Of a stretch of DNA of 64,000 bases, positions 45,074-57,905 are shown piece after piece. The DNA comes from Microglena sp. YARC (taxonomy: Eukaryota; Chlorophyta; Chlorophyceae; Chlamydomonadales; Chlamydomonadaceae): the NCBI GenBank assembly GCA_022414725.1, contig CM039463.1, positions 33,592,584 to 33,656,583 on the forward strand, written 5' to 3'. Both the position numbers and the translations under genes were made by a program. Numbering within the stretch: the first letter of the stretch is position 1; each line of letters starts with the position of its first letter. The notes under the pieces were generated by a model that saw nothing but the letters and a program-made list of their open reading frames with translations, was not told where the DNA came from and did no database searches.

Positions 45074-48000
45074 TTACCAAGGTCGCCACCACGACTTCTT
45101 ACCCCCTGCACCCCCGGCATCTCGCTGTACCACCTCCGCAGCCCCTGATGGGTTGGAGGCCGTGAGAGATGAGCCTATGCTCGGCACTGAGGCTGCTGAT
45201 GCCGTTCCTGCTGACACACTCTGGGTGGCAGACGGAGGTCCCCCAGAAGTAGTAGGTGGGCTTGAAGAGGGCTCTGTGGGAGCTCCTTCGATTGTCTTGG
45301 TGCGAAGATCAATTTTAGTCCCCTGGAATACCAAGAAAAGAGGGCATTTAGCTTTGTCAGGCAGACCACATGCTGACGTGCAAACAGAAATGCACAAAAC
45401 TGATTGAATTGATCGAACTGGACCCACAAAAATAGAGTTTGTTTGCGGTCCTGTGGTAGCTAAACGGCAGCGGGATCAACCAGCTATGACACCCAAGCAG
45501 AACAGAAAAACACCATCTACAACTAAGTCGGGATTACCTTAATGTTCACTAAAAATTGTAGTTTTCCTGGACCTAAACGATAACCACAGCAATCCAAAGC
45601 AATCAAGGAGATGCCCCTTCAACATTGCCTAATCATGCAAGGACATGTGCTCCTGCTGCTGCCACTACTACTACTTCTACTACAGGTGCTGCTGGTGAGG
45701 AAGAGTGATGAGGATCAGGATGACGACAAGGACATTGATGCTAGCATGCTGTACAATCTGGAGAGAGCCAATCAAGCTAACAGGGACCAGGGTGCACGAA
45801 CCAGCGTGCATATCCACTCACAAGGAAATAGCCCTCGAAGTCGTGGGTCTCATCCCAGAATGGCACGCCGAAGAACTGTGCAGGGGACAGGTAGAGATGG
45901 GGATTAGTCATTTATAAATTATAAGGGAGCCAAAAATCTTGCTGTTGGCTCCAGCGGGGAGTGCCAAGCTCTGGAAGGAAGGACCACGACCTAGTCAAAT
46001 ACGGCTGAGGGGGTCCTTGTCCGTTTTTTCTTGAAGGTGCTATACTTATAAGGCATACATATAAGGTATATAACACACCTCTTGCACACCTGCTAAATGA
46101 TTTACTTTCATATTTTGAGGTTGCTACGTTGGAGTCTTTTGGGGTTGCCTTTATAGCCCCAAAAGCTGCTAGCAGCACCCAAAAAGCTTATTTTATAACC
46201 ATGGTGCTACGTAAAGACACAGGTTCCTTTTCTAACAAAACAACCTGGTCCTTGAGTCAGAGTTGAGTCAGAGGTGCTGAATCGGCCTGTTGTGCCTAAT
46301 TACAGACTCCCCAAATTTGAGCACAGGGGGCATGGGATCTAGGCAGAAGATCAAGACATGCACCGGGGCTCACCAGCACTTCGATAGGCATTTACATTTT
46401 ATTACTTCTGCCTGCACAGACGAGAAGACAACCCACCTGCGTAGGATATGCTCCTGCTGATCCAAGCATAGTCCCCAGCAACACGCCAAAGGCAGTTGTC
46501 CTTGGCTTGAAGGGCCGAATCATCCACACAGCTACTAAGCCGCCTGCAACCCCCCCACTCAGAGCAAAGTTCTCATAACTATGAACGCCACGGTAGCGCC
46601 CCAGGTAGTAGGCGCCTCCGTAGTAAGCTGCTGCTGCTCCTGCTATCGTGGTCACTTCCCTACCCACTTTCAGGAAAGCGTACTTCAACATTTGAGAGTT
46701 GCGGTATCCTTCTTGCATCTGGTCGGGAAGAATCTGTTCACAGAAGTAACACGGGCTCTCAGTCGATAAGAAACACACAATAAAGCAAGTAAAGCACATC
46801 ACCCACCCAAGCCTCTACCTACCCTATCCTGTGCAAGGACGCCCCCCATTCACCTCCACATGTGCATGATCCAGTTTAAACAAACAGAAGCAAACAATCC
46901 TTGTACCAACCTTGCCGAGGCACAGAGCACCATTCCCCTTCTCACAACTTTCTTTTTCAGCTACAAGCAGCAGCTGCTAGGCAGCTCCCTGAGCCTAGAA
47001 GCTGCTGCTGGTAGATGAAAAGAAAAGCTATGTCCCTTCTGCATCAACATTTGCATGACCCATGAAACAACTGATCATTTGTGCCCAAGGAAACCGCCCC
47101 AGAACAGGATAAATGGACAAACACCCAATTAGCACCAGACCGAACCCACAATCCCTAGAGTAGCTGATCTAGCTGAAGTATATCAACAAGCCACGTGGTA
47201 TTTGAGAGGCATCAAAGGTTACACCAGGCCGAAACCTACCTTGGCACGAGGAGGCATGAAGACCTCTAGCTCATGCCTGCACATTTATGCAGGTGGTAGG
47301 TTGGAGATAGCGACAGAGTTTTTGTGTGTATTTCTGTTCACAGCCCTGCGGTAGCAAACAGTTGGAGGGACCAGCCCATTCAACAGAAAAAGTCATCTAA
47401 GTACAAAATATGTAGAGTTGCAGGTATGTCACCAATCTCCCTGTTACATTGTCCGTTGATAGAAGGAATTAAATCACCACCACCACCACCACCACCACAG
47501 CCAACAGTGCCTCAGCCTCAACCTGCAACTGCAACTATATCTCCACCTCCACCTCTTATGGGCCTACTGGTGTTACCTTGCATAGTTGCATTCATTCCTG
47601 TGGCAGTCTGAGGCAAAATAGGATCTACCCGCACAAGATCAACACATTTGTATCAATATCTCAGCATGCATGAGCCACGGAAGGAGCTAAGGAGGTAAAC
47701 CTGCCATATTCACCTATTCAAATACTGCTTCAATCCGCAGTAGCACAATCCAAATCCAGCTGACAAGAAGGTCTTCCGGTACCAATCTGGGGCGTCACGC
47801 CAGAAGAAGACATCCCAGAAAGTAAAGCTCGTGGGAATCTTATCCTGAAACTCGAAAAATAGTGAAAATTTAGGTGGGCAGGTTCTGCTTAGCACATTTG
47901 GACACTCACCGACTGCAATGCATGCAGCCATCGGCATTGACAGGAGCATGGCACATAGGACAATGCAGTGAAAAAGTGATATCGGTGATAGACTGATAGG

Positions 48001-48457
48001 ATGTACAATATCGCAGCTGATCATGACCTGCAGGCTCAATCAAGCACACAGGACTTCCAGAGATAAACCATGTGTCCCCAGGATAGAATCCATTAGAAGC
48101 CCTTAGTCATGTTATTGCCTACATATCTACCATTTTCACGGTCATGATCTCGTGCACATGGAAAATATGTGAAAATGGAGCTCCAAAGCAGTTTACTTAG
48201 GTGCTTGAAATGAAAGAAAGGATGACACGAAGAAACATATGCCCCATGCTACCATCGAAAGCTCAATACGTGCGAGAGCACATGTCTTTGTGGCTCTCCT
48301 GATTAAGGTGCAGAAGTCAGGAGATCAAGTCACGTATCTCAGTACAAGTCCAAACTCGATCTGCTGCATGCACATCGAATGCGCTGCGCACCGGATCCTG
48401 GTTCGATACCGAAGCCTGAAGACCAGAAGTCACCGATGTCGTTGGCTCATCAGACAT
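45074..48457 (-). CDS. Tim17/TIMMDC1-like multi-pass membrane protein
   Basis: Five exons on the minus strand: 48457-48392, 47844-47714, 46755-46437, 45875-45822, 45322-45074. All junctions keep phase, giving 272 aa. The start MSDEPTTSV is the only in-frame ATG. The centre (residues 22-172) contains TFWDVFFWRDAPDWYRK, then LPDQMQEGYRNSQ, a hydrophobic Ala/Tyr/Gly segment (TIAGAAAAYYGGAYYLG), SGGVAGGLVAVWM and GVLLGTMLGSAGAYP. The order and GxxxG-like spacing recall the Tim17/22/23 fold and the complex I assembly factor TIMMDC1, implying the mitochondrial inner membrane. The last 80 residues are Ser/Thr/Pro-rich and end in KKSWWRPW. The gene model is firm; the family call is similarity judged by eye. 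The exon 3 acceptor (GAGAG/C) was chosen for phase. Confidence 0.7.
46020..46245 (+). repeat. dispersed repeat R7, copy 1
   Basis: TTCTTGAAGGTGCTATACTTATA, TTTTGAGGTTGCTACGTTGGAGTCTTTTGGGGTTGCC, AAAGCTGC(TAGC)AGCACC and ACCATGGTGCTACGTAAAGACAC...TTCCTTT. It matches 61700-61870 in the same orientation. It lies in a Tim-like intron. Confidence 0.8.
46951..47034. mobile_element. MITE R2, internal-deletion copy
   Basis: Only about 85 bp: CTTTTTCAGCTACAAGCAGC, AGCTGCTAGGCAGCTCCCT joined almost directly to GAGCCTAGAAGCTGCTGCTGG, TAGATGAAAAGAAAAG. It is essentially two fused terminal inverted repeats, a near-perfect hairpin. Confidence 0.88.
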
Positions 48458-49591
48458 TCTTCAAGTCGGCCTTTCCTCCGTTAGTTATGGGGGCAGTGAC
48501 TGCTAAATCAGTGGCTGCAGGGGTTACTGCGAGAAAACAGATCCTTCGATTTATGGGACCGCTGCTGCATCCACGCTTGTTGACGTTGCTTATGGGAGGA
48601 GGAGCTCGCGAGTGTTCGGGGATGCATAAGAGAAAGAAGGGCTCACAAGTTTCAACGCGCCATGCCCTTGACTCCCGACTGCGAGTTTATTGCCACTTGG
48701 ATAAATACTGGTGGCTCTATAAGTAAGACATGCAACGAAACAGATTCCTAGTCGTCGCCAGAAGCGCAAGCGGGCGCGCCCGCGGGCGGCATGGTAGTCC
48801 TGGCGCCAGCTGTCCCCTTGCACCCGAATCGCAGTCTCAGGAGACCTAGTTGGTAGGATGCGCATCTCGCGACGAGTATAAATCCTGGCTCCAAGGACGA
48901 TGCAATTAATGTCTGCTCCTCTTCTTTCCCCTCTCGCTTAAGATCATCTGTCCTAACAGTTGGCATATGCTATTCCAAATCCAGTACCGATGAAGTTAAT
49001 ATGATTTTCCCTTTGCCACTGCTCCCAGTGCAATACCTGTTCCTGGGTGCAACCTCTCTGAGGGCAGCTTGGCTCTACCCTCGGCACTCAAGTACGTGCA
49101 CATGTTCAACCAATTACTCAGTTGTGTTTATGCTTATTCAAGTAGGGATAGTACATAAGCATGACACTTGAAAACGAATCTGCCCTACAAACATGCTACC
49201 ATGATCCTGAGCTTCACTTGTTTCATGTATGATCTATTCCAGTATAATTTAAGTTTGCTTCCAGTCCTGTGGCTGCTAGAAAGCAACCAGGACCAGCCAA
49301 GATTAGCCTTGAGGTCATCACCTTCAATCCCACTGTATACTGTGAATGCATGGGCATGGTCACTGCAAGCAAGAGTCAAGGTTAGGAAAAATGCACCATG
49401 CACACCAGTTTGTGGGTCCTACAGCAATCCGGTTGTGGCCAAGCAACCATACCATGACAGTAGCCACTGGTCAACCCTAGGTTACTACGAGATCATGATT
49501 TGATCATTTGATGCAAATTTGATGCCTCATGCTTTGGGATGGGCTATTTCGGAATTAGGACTGTCACAGTGCTACGGATTTAAAGTGGCAT
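48458..49591. other. region between the head-to-head Tim-like and dolichol kinase genes
   Basis: Probably a shared or back-to-back promoter region of about 1.1 kb. No TATA-type element was identified with confidence. A plus-strand ORF (48379-48726) overlaps Tim-like exon 1 antisense and is not supported. Confidence 0.5.
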
Positions 49592-52500
49592 ATGCGTGCT
49601 CACTATCACTCTCGCCTATGCTGCCACCCAGGCTTATGTGGTGTGGACCTGCTGCTGATGAGCTTTCTGCTGTTGGCCTCTTTGGTGCTGGACCTGCAAG
49701 CCCAGAACAGAGGGGGGAAGGATACGGTTCCGACAGAGGATGGCGTTGAAATGTTGAAGAAGAAGGAGGTCATGGGATCGAGCAGTCCGCATAAGCCAAA
49801 GTCAGGTACGTTTAGAAAGGCAATGCGGAAGGAGACGTAAGAGATAGACCTGGTTGAATTATGCAAGCTTCTGGCATGGCTTCACTCTTGCATCATAGCG
49901 TTTGCATCTCACGCCAGGGTACCCTACCATTTTGCTGAGTCAAGGATTTTTCCTCTATATAGAGAGATCGCTAGTTTTGACCCCGTTTTAGCCAAATTAT
50001 CGCTATAAAAACATTAACACTTGTTTATCTACAATGGCCCTAAAAAGCTACACAAAGCTATAAAAAGCTATTAAAACACTAAAACGCTGTCCCTGGAGGA
50101 GGCCTAAAACCATGAAGCTAGAAAAAAAAACTTCCAGATTTGAAAAAAACCACTGTGCTGAGCATCAGGATTGGCATAGCTTCGCTGTATGATCTTGCAA
50201 CACAGCGATTGTGTATTTCCTTCTTGTACAGGATAGTCCATTTAGCTTTGAGCTAGTACAGGACTGTAAACAATCACTATGCCCTTGGTGTACTTGCCCT
50301 GTGTAGCGCCCCAGCACTGGCATGGCTTCATGGTGCGTCCTTGCACTGAGCAGGGAATAGCCCAGGGAGCCCTGGCCGTTCCCATGTTACTTGCTTCCAT
50401 GTACTCGCTTCACTCAGCCTACGCTTCAGGAGGACAGCAGCATGCAAGCTTGGTATGGCTGGAGTTGTACCGCTGTAGCATGTGTGGGGCTCTCGCTACT
50501 CTGTGGCTCATATTTTGGCAATACAGTCGCCACTGGGAGGGGCTGGTGTCCAAAACAGCCAAGGTACTGGCTACCATCGCTGGTGTGGTGGCTATATGCC
50601 TGATAGGTGCGAGCACTGTGGCTTCTTTCATGGCCCATTCTCAAGCATAAAAAGTACAGGGGTATCAATATATAAATACAGACCGTTTACTTACTGTCTA
50701 GCTGGCTACTATCTACCCAGCTTTGTGTGTGAAACCGTGCTGCATGCCTTCTTACTTTTGTGAACGTTAGTCCAATCCATGCTGACTGTGTGGAAGGTAG
50801 CTGCGCTTAAGCTTTAACAGCAGATGCACAAACATGCATGCTGGAGCTTGTGCTAGATGTAGGTGTTCTCTGTTCTCACATGTGTATTCCCATCAGAGAC
50901 AGGGACCATGTTGCACCAACTGACATTGAGGACAGTTGACACCTCATATCCCATTTTTCATCCAATCAACGTAGCCTTGGATAGTCTGTATGTAGGAGAA
51001 AACAGGAACAAATATCAAAGTCGTTGTACTCGTCAAGATATTTGTTAGGTTAACAATTTGAACACTTTTCTGTGTGATGTTCCCAGGATATAAGACTTGG
51101 CTTGAAACTAATGTGAGCTCAAGTGGAGCAAGTGAAGGACATGCAAGTGAAGTACAGGCAAGGCATTTGATGATGACCTGGCCACTCATGGCAGCCAAAG
51201 GAATGCTCCCCGCTTTCTTCTACAGCTTCACAATGCAGCAGCTGCCTGGCAGCCTCACTCTGGGTGAAGGAGCTGTAGTAGCTCAGGGGTTCTCACTCCT
51301 TGCAATATCTGGCTTTGGGAGGTTGCTATCTAGTGTAGCTCTTACAGGGCACCCGTTCATGTCAACGCTTGCTAACCTGTGGCTGCCAACAGGAACAGAT
51401 CATGGCAACACAAATGATGCCCCTATTGATCAACATCCCTTGGCTTATCCTGCCGGCGATGCCTCAGGTAGCATTCATGAGTCCCATCAAGGGCTGGTAA
51501 ACTTCAAAAGCCAGTACGACTCACATCCCATGCAACACTTTGTTGTGGTCCTGGCCTTCTTCATCCTTCTGCTAGCCGCCTCTGTGTGGTCAGCCCTGCA
51601 GCTGTGGCAGCAGAGAAGAGATATGCGCCTACTTGGGCCGCTCCTCATCTGCGCTGCTGCTTGCGCTGCATGCGTGCTGTGCATCGTAGACCTGGCCCTG
51701 TGGGTGCTGTTCGAGTTCTTGCCTGAAGCGATGATGCTGAGGTTGTCCATCCTGCTGATGTGGGGGGCCCTTATGCTGACAGTGCTCCCAGCCATGGCCA
51801 GGTACCTAAACTCAACCCAGGAGGGTGTGGTCCTATCCCAGGAGGGGGACTTGCAGCCTCAGAGAGACAACTCTTCTGCATTTGTGCATGAGAGCAAATG
51901 TGCGCATAGTGCTCATCGGATGGAGCATGCCTCTCAGAAGGCTGCTGGTGGTGGTGGTGGTGGTATTCCTCACATCATTCTGAGAAAGGGATATCACATA
52001 CTTGCGTTGGCGCTGTTTGTTCCTGTCCTCATCGTTGATGCTCCGATGCTCCAGGTGAGTGGATTATAACTTTTCTTTCCAGATTCCAGCTTCCAGCAGC
52101 AGCTTCTAGGCAGCTCCCCTAGCTTGCTATCCAGCCAAACCTAGAGCAACGCAGTGCATCTGGAAGCTGACAGAATCATCTTTCCAGTACTGCTGAAATC
52201 TTGGGGCTTGGCCCAGTTGGCTCAGGGAGCTGCCTAGAAGCTGCTGCTCGTAGCTGAAAAGGAAAGATATGGGGGATATGGTCTCTATCTTTGATAAACG
52301 CTGCAACGCAGAATAATTGTTGACCAACTACAGCAGGACAACATAGGTAAGTAACAGAAAAGTAGATCAAAGTCGTGCCAAGTAGAATCCTATTAGATGT
52401 ATGTCTGCTTGATGGTGGATGTTCTGTTACGGGTAGGCAATCAGGGGGAGGGAAGGTTATTATATATTTTTTAATTCTTATTAGGTTATTATATATATAT

Positions 52501-55313
52501 ATATACATATATATTTGTTTTTTCCACGCTTATCTTTCTAGTCTCCTGGTAGCACCTGTTCTTCCTTAATTGCAGTCCTTCGAAAGCCTGGACCTCTCGA
52601 TCAACCTACATTGATTCATTTCATTTTATTTGTAACTTCAATTAAATTATCACTGTAGCACGAACGCAGGGCCCCCGTCGGTAAAATGATTGTTTGGGGT
52701 TCAGTTTATCAATGTTTTTTCTTTTTAGCCCTTCCTGTCACGGTTGGGTAAATCCTTTTAGCCTATTTGGCCTACCCCTGGAGTGAAACATACATACATA
52801 CATACATACATACATACATACATACATACATACATACGTACGTACAAACTGGCATTTATACTGAATACTGGTTCCCATCTTATGGTCTTGCAGGGATTAT
52901 GTGATTTACAGTTACAGCTCTCATATGTCAATGATGGCCAACTTCCTTTGTATCTATCTGTCTACCCACGTGTCTACTGTAATACAAACAACCTTTGTGT
53001 TTCAGGTATCTTTGGTGATTGCATTCACGCTCATGGTTTTCCTGGAAATGTTGCGATGCGGGGGCATGCCCTATGTGGGACCTGCTATTCAAAACTTCAT
53101 GGTGGGCTTTACGGATGAGAGGTAATAAAAGATCGGTGGAGGGGTCAGCCAGGCACTGTTTGTTTGCAGGCCTGTAATCGCTCAAAGCTTGGGACCGCAG
53201 GTTTTTCTACAGAGAACTTGTTAGTGAGGAGTCGGTCTGATAGTTCTGTTACTATTTCCCCCCAATTATGTGTACCTTACAAATAGAGGTCTCTGATTTC
53301 AGTGATCCAGAGACAACAAATGATAAGGAAGTGTCAAAACTACCATTAGTTGTTTGGAATTAATGGATGGTGGGACACTGAAAGCGTCGGCCATTATTCC
53401 TGGACATGTGGTGATGCAGTCCGGGAGGGGGCCCTGTTAACTTCACACTGTGGCCAACCCAATGCCAGGACTAATAGGGGGATTCATTTGTGATCCCCTA
53501 GGATGTATAAATGTGCCTACCTGTACTTGAAAATGCATCACCACAATCCTGCCCACCATCAAACTCTCCTTCCTCCTGCCCCACCTTCCCCTCCCCTCTT
53601 CGTATCCAGCTCCAAGGCAACTGATGCCCCGTAATGCTAGATTTCTCATATGTCTAAGGTTCCGAGGGGGAATTAGTTGCTAAGCACTTGTAGCGCTAAT
53701 TAGATCTAATGACCACCCCCGCTTAGGAGCAAGTTGGATATGAGCAGTACTAATTTAGCTATTAGCCCTATTAGGGCTAATTTGTTCCGCGATTAGCCCT
53801 AATCGCCAAACCCTAGTTATGTCACCCTTTTGTATGATCCATCTAGATGGGCAAGTGCCTGTGAGTACATGTGATGGGCTTCCTCACATTGCACTACGTA
53901 CTATCTTCTTGCAGGGACTCTGGGCCAGTCTACACAACACACATTTCTTTGTTGCTTGGCATGGCCGTACCTTTCTGGCTGTCTTCTGGACTCTTCACGT
54001 CAGCATCAGGAGAGCATGCAACTTCACCAGGTATGCCATCGAGGATCTGCAGTCATAGCTATTCTGTTCAGCTATGAGCAACAGCTTCTTGGCAGCTCCA
54101 CTGCCTGGCTATTGATCCAAATCAAATGCGACCAAGTGCAACTTGAAGCAGTCACAATTAGCTATCCATAACTACTGAAATATTTGGGTTTAGCTCAATG
54201 GCTAGCTCAAGGAGCTACCTAGAAGCTGCTGCTGGTAGCCGAAAAGAAAAGCTCTGTCTGCAGTCTGCAAGAGAAGCTTATTCAAATTCTACATTCTAAG
54301 TTGCGCTAGTATGTCTAGTACTTCTCTTCCATACGTTGTGCCTGCATGATAATGAACGTTGGGACCCAGCCCTATGGCAAACAAGGGTGTGACCTTGAGA
54401 CGTGGCGTGCCTGCCTACGAGTGTGACGTGTGAGGTGACGTGACGAGATAACATATACAGCTGGCGTGGGGCGCAGGCAATTTTCCAGGCCGAATCCTTA
54501 GGGCTTGCAACGTTTCCATTTTGCTCGCCCAATTTGCTCCTCTGGCAGTACCGGCATGATAATGACTGTTGGGACTCAGCCCTGTGGAAAATTAGAAGCA
54601 TCCATGTTTACCCACCCTGCTTCTAGTCTTCTGATTGTGTGGCCTAATCCATTATCTTTTCAAATTGAACTGCTCGTGATGTCCTATGATCCTTCCCCTA
54701 GGCTGCTCATCCTGTCCCGTCACCCTATCATCCCCTCATTATTATCCCACATCATCCTATCATCCCCTCATTATTATCCCACAAAGGTATGGCTTGCAAC
54801 AGCTTTGGGCTATCTACCTCGCACAGTGCTGGAGGTAATGATTCATCTATTTTTGAGTCTGATCCGCTCATCCTTCCTTGCCTCGTTCTGGGCTTGAGTG
54901 GGATGGTATGCCTAGGAGTGGGTGACACCGCTGCATCACTGGTTGGATACACATTTGGTCGGCACAAGCTATTCATTGGCAGCAAGAAGACAATTGAGGG
55001 GACTGCTGCAGGAGCAGCATCCATGTTGGGAGCTTGGCTAGCTTTGTATCTCTTATCATGGGCAAGTCAGTCCCTGGGTTACCTCGACTCCTCTACCCTG
55101 TCGGGGCTGCTGAGTGGCAACGCTTGCATGATATCTTCCCTGTTAGATCCAATACAGTTGGCTTTGTCCAAAGGGGGGCGTATAATTTGGCTGTTGGCCC
55201 CACCAACGTTGGGAGCTGCTGTGCTAGAGGCGGCCACCCATCAACTTGACAACCTTTTGGTCCCCGTTTATTTTTTCACACATCTTGCATTAAGTCTTTC
55301 TGCGCAGGTATGA
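49592..55313 (+). CDS. DOLK: dolichol kinase
   Basis: CTP-dependent phosphorylation of dolichol in the ER membrane, supplying dolichyl phosphate for N-glycosylation and GPI anchors. Exons: 49592-49805, 50307-50606, 51087-52054, 53006-53121, 53915-54030, 54787-55313; all junctions keep phase. The 746 aa exceed the usual 510-570 because of long polar loops (for example residues 270-310 and 425-460). Many hydrophobic segments are present. Family marks: RKGYHILALALFVPVLI (about residue 471), GFTDERDSGPVYTTHISLLLG across the exon 4/5 junction, and the CTP-site block GVGDTAASLVGYTFGRHK...SKKTIEGT (about 616-644). It ends LDNLLVPVYFF..., as the family does. The start is uncertain: exon 1 could instead be spliced at 49632 from an unseen upstream exon. 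Confidence 0.88.
52072..52268. mobile_element. MITE R2, best-preserved full copy
   Basis: Left end TTTCCAG...AGCAGCAGCTTCTAGGCAGC; right end GGGAGCTGCCTAGAAGCTGC, TGCTCGTAGCTGAAAAGGAAAG. About 190 bp with TIRs of roughly 35 bp and no coding capacity. It starts just after the exon 3 donor of dolichol kinase (52055). Confidence 0.9.
52620..52845 (+). mobile_element. SINE-like repeat R3, copy 4, with (CATA)n tail
   Basis: AATTAAATTATCACTGTAGC, GATTGTTTGGGGTTCAGTTT, CCCTTCCTGTCACGGTTGGG, CCTTTTAGCCTATTTGGCC, CCCCTGGAGTGAAA, then (CATA)n of about 50 bp. Intronic in dolichol kinase. Confidence 0.82.
54056..54257. mobile_element. MITE R2, full copy in a dolichol kinase intron
   Basis: GTTCAGCTATGAGCAACAGC, TTCTTGGCAGCTCCACTGCC on the left; GGAGCTACCTAGAAGCTGCTGCTGG, TAGCCGAAAAGAAAAG on the right. 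It begins about 25 nt after the exon 5 donor. Confidence 0.88.
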
Positions 55314-55616
55314 GATCTATTTTTTGTTGGCGAAGGGGCTTGTACATGGCTCCCTTACATATGGAACTGGATGGATATATTGTTATACATGCGTGTGTTC
55401 GTGCGATGAAAGACATAGATTCAGAAGACCTGTATCACACTCGAACTCAGGTCCTCCGTTGTGTATCATGCTTATGATTTGTTGGGGACCAGTTCACCAA
55501 GTGTTTCTTTCAATTCGCCCCTCCTGGAATTCTGGAATCACAGAGGTAATCTTGATTGTTTGAGGCTGGGCAAGTCCCTTTACCCTAAGTGGCTTTCCTG
55601 TGGACTGCAACATACA

Positions 55617-55648
<32 letters not shown>

Positions 55649-55667
55649 GCTTATTATTGAGGGAAGA

Positions 55668-55701
<34 letters not shown>

Positions 55702-57905
55702 GACCAGTTTAACAGCCGTCAGACCCAACTAAGTAGTGATAGTACAGCTCCCATCTAGACAGGACCCTCATCACCCGTAGCACCTGAATTAGAAGCCCAA
55801 GCCGGAGCAGCTTGGAGATCCCAAGACCGAGCATCTTGGCAACTAGCCATCAGGGTATAGATAGAAGTGCTTAGCTTAATGACAGTATGACACTCCTTGC
55901 ATGTTTCCTATACTTTGTCTGATAGATTAGGAGGAGGTGGCTCTACCCTCCACAATAACAGACGCCATTTGATGAAAGGGCAAGCCCCTAAATAGCTGGC
56001 TCACTGTATTTGATTGGTAACTATTGTTTTCTGGCTGTGTTTTCTACCAGGTAATTGTTTATAAGTTATCAAATTAGGTGAATGTTTAATGCGCGCCTGG
56101 ACTGCAACATAGTTGCGTAACACTGTTCACCAGAGAGAGAGAACGAAAGGAAGAAATAAATGTACGGCCCGACTTTTCTTTCGGCACGTACTACACGTGC
56201 ATGTGATGAAACTGATGATTAGATGATTTCCCACTTATTTGTGCTTGCCATTTTTCGAATACCTGTCCAGTTTTTTCCAGTAATGGTTGTAACAATGGCA
56301 TGTCTACCACAATGTTTAGTAACATATAATGTGCCCTTCTGTTATAGTCCGACTTATATGTCGGCACTCGAGTAGGCAAAGTACGCACAGGACTCTGTTC
56401 CCATCAGGTCCCGTGTTGTCTGCCGCCAGACGTCCAGCCTAGCTATGGCCTGCACGCCACTATGCAGTACGCATTAGATCTTCTCTATATATCGCTCTAT
56501 AGCGTCTAATAGCTATCGTCACTCTATTGAGTCTGCAGTGTGAACTACTACGACTAAACCCTTCCTGATACTGGTAGTGACATTAATATGAGTTGTCTAG
56601 ATTGGGGAAGTTCCCACAGCCTCTCTGGCTAGTGGCTACCCCTGGACTGAAGCATTCCTGCAAAAACGAAATTGCACAATTCAACGTATGTAAGCGAGAG
56701 GGCCCACTATTAAAAAGGACAACTGTCGATACTCGAGATGACCTTCCACTAGAAAGAATATTAGTTAGGCATCACGGATTTACACCTACCCCATGTTGGG
56801 ATTTATGCTGAACCATTCAGCAGGTTGAATAAATCCCAACACCCCACACACAGGCGTGGTTGTCTAAGTGGATGACTCCAGTGCCTGGAGATTTGTCTCC
56901 TGTCCTCTAATGAAATTAGGCATACGCGGTTACTTGATCTATGCATCGTAACGCAGCAAAGGTTGCTTCATTGTCTCCTTTCTCTCTTGAAGCCTCCCGT
57001 GTCTGGCCATTAGAAATTGAAATTGAAATTGTTACATCCGTGTTGAACCGTTACTCACAGTGTATACATTCTGGTCTGGCCATTAGCTATGGTTTGGGCC
57101 ACACGATATACTTTTACTTTCTTCGTGTTACGGTAGTCCTTTCACTATCTCACGATTGGTGGCATAAATACATCGCGCATGAAAACAATCGCATACCGGT
57201 CATTGTATAGAGGAGCTCGTTTAGGGGTTCTTTGGTAAGGGAGGAAATGTTCCCCTTGGGTAAAGCAGGGTGAGAAAAAGAAAAAAACATTCTTTAATAT
57301 GGCGGGATTGTACCAGGGATTCAGTAACACCGAGTCCAGCTCATGGCCCATAGGCCCAGGGTTGTTCAGGAGGACCCCCAGCTCTGCGTCCTGAGACGCA
57401 ACCAAATTTACAGCCTGCGTCCTGAGACGCAACCAAGTCATAGCCCGTCATAGCCTGCGTCCTGAGACGCAACCGAGCCGCAACCGACCCCAAACCGACC
57501 CATAGCCTGCGCCCTTCAATGCAACCAAGCCACTGAAGCTGCGTCTTCGACGCAACAGACTGCCCCCGCGTTGCATCTCAGGATGCAACGGACACTATGA
57601 CGTTGCTTCTGCGACGCCGGACGCAGCGCCATTAACAACCCTACTAGCGCCTGCGCCTGCGCCTGCGCCTCTCAGCTGGCTGGGTAGGACCTGGGTCTGG
57701 GTCTGGGTCTGGGACCTGCTGATGATTAGGATGCCTCACGCAACAGAATTAACTGTTTTTCAAAAGTTGTCTCGTCTCGTGCTACAAAGCGTTGATGCGC
57801 TGAATTATTTCCGCGACATCTATTCTTGCAAGTTTGATTCATGTCGATGTGAATTTCGTTGTTTGAGCTGGTGATTTCGAAACCGGCTTCCCTTCGATCC
57901 TACAA
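55314..57905. other. intergenic region between dolichol kinase and PAN3
   Basis: Contains a partial R3 (GGCAAGTCCCTTTACCC then (CATA)n, 55565-55646), a (GA)n run at 55667-55700, another R3-like trace near 56600-56650, and a GC-rich minisatellite region at 57370-57710 just upstream of PAN3. Nothing recognisable as coding was found. Confidence 0.6.
57372..57545. repeat. minisatellite CCTGCGTCCTGAGACGCAACC
   Basis: Three close copies (about 57380-57480) and several degenerate ones containing GACGCAAC. Each unit has a self-complementary TGCGTCCTGAGACGCA hairpin. It lies about 400 bp upstream of the PAN3 start. Confidence 0.88.

Noticed and set aside
48379..48726. Plus-strand ORF of 115 codons
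   Set aside because: Overlaps Tim-like exon 1 antisense. No family similarity seen and no splice link to dolichol kinase could be shown.
48825..48905. tRNA-like stretch (CTAGTTGGTAGGATGCGCATC ... AAATCCTGGCTCC)
   Set aside because: Box A and T-arm traces are present, but no acceptor stem or clean anticodon arm can be folded by eye. It may be a tRNA-derived relic; not safe to call.
56848..56940. Possible tRNA (TGGTTGTCTAAGTGG box A-like)
   Set aside because: No matching box B or cloverleaf could be completed.
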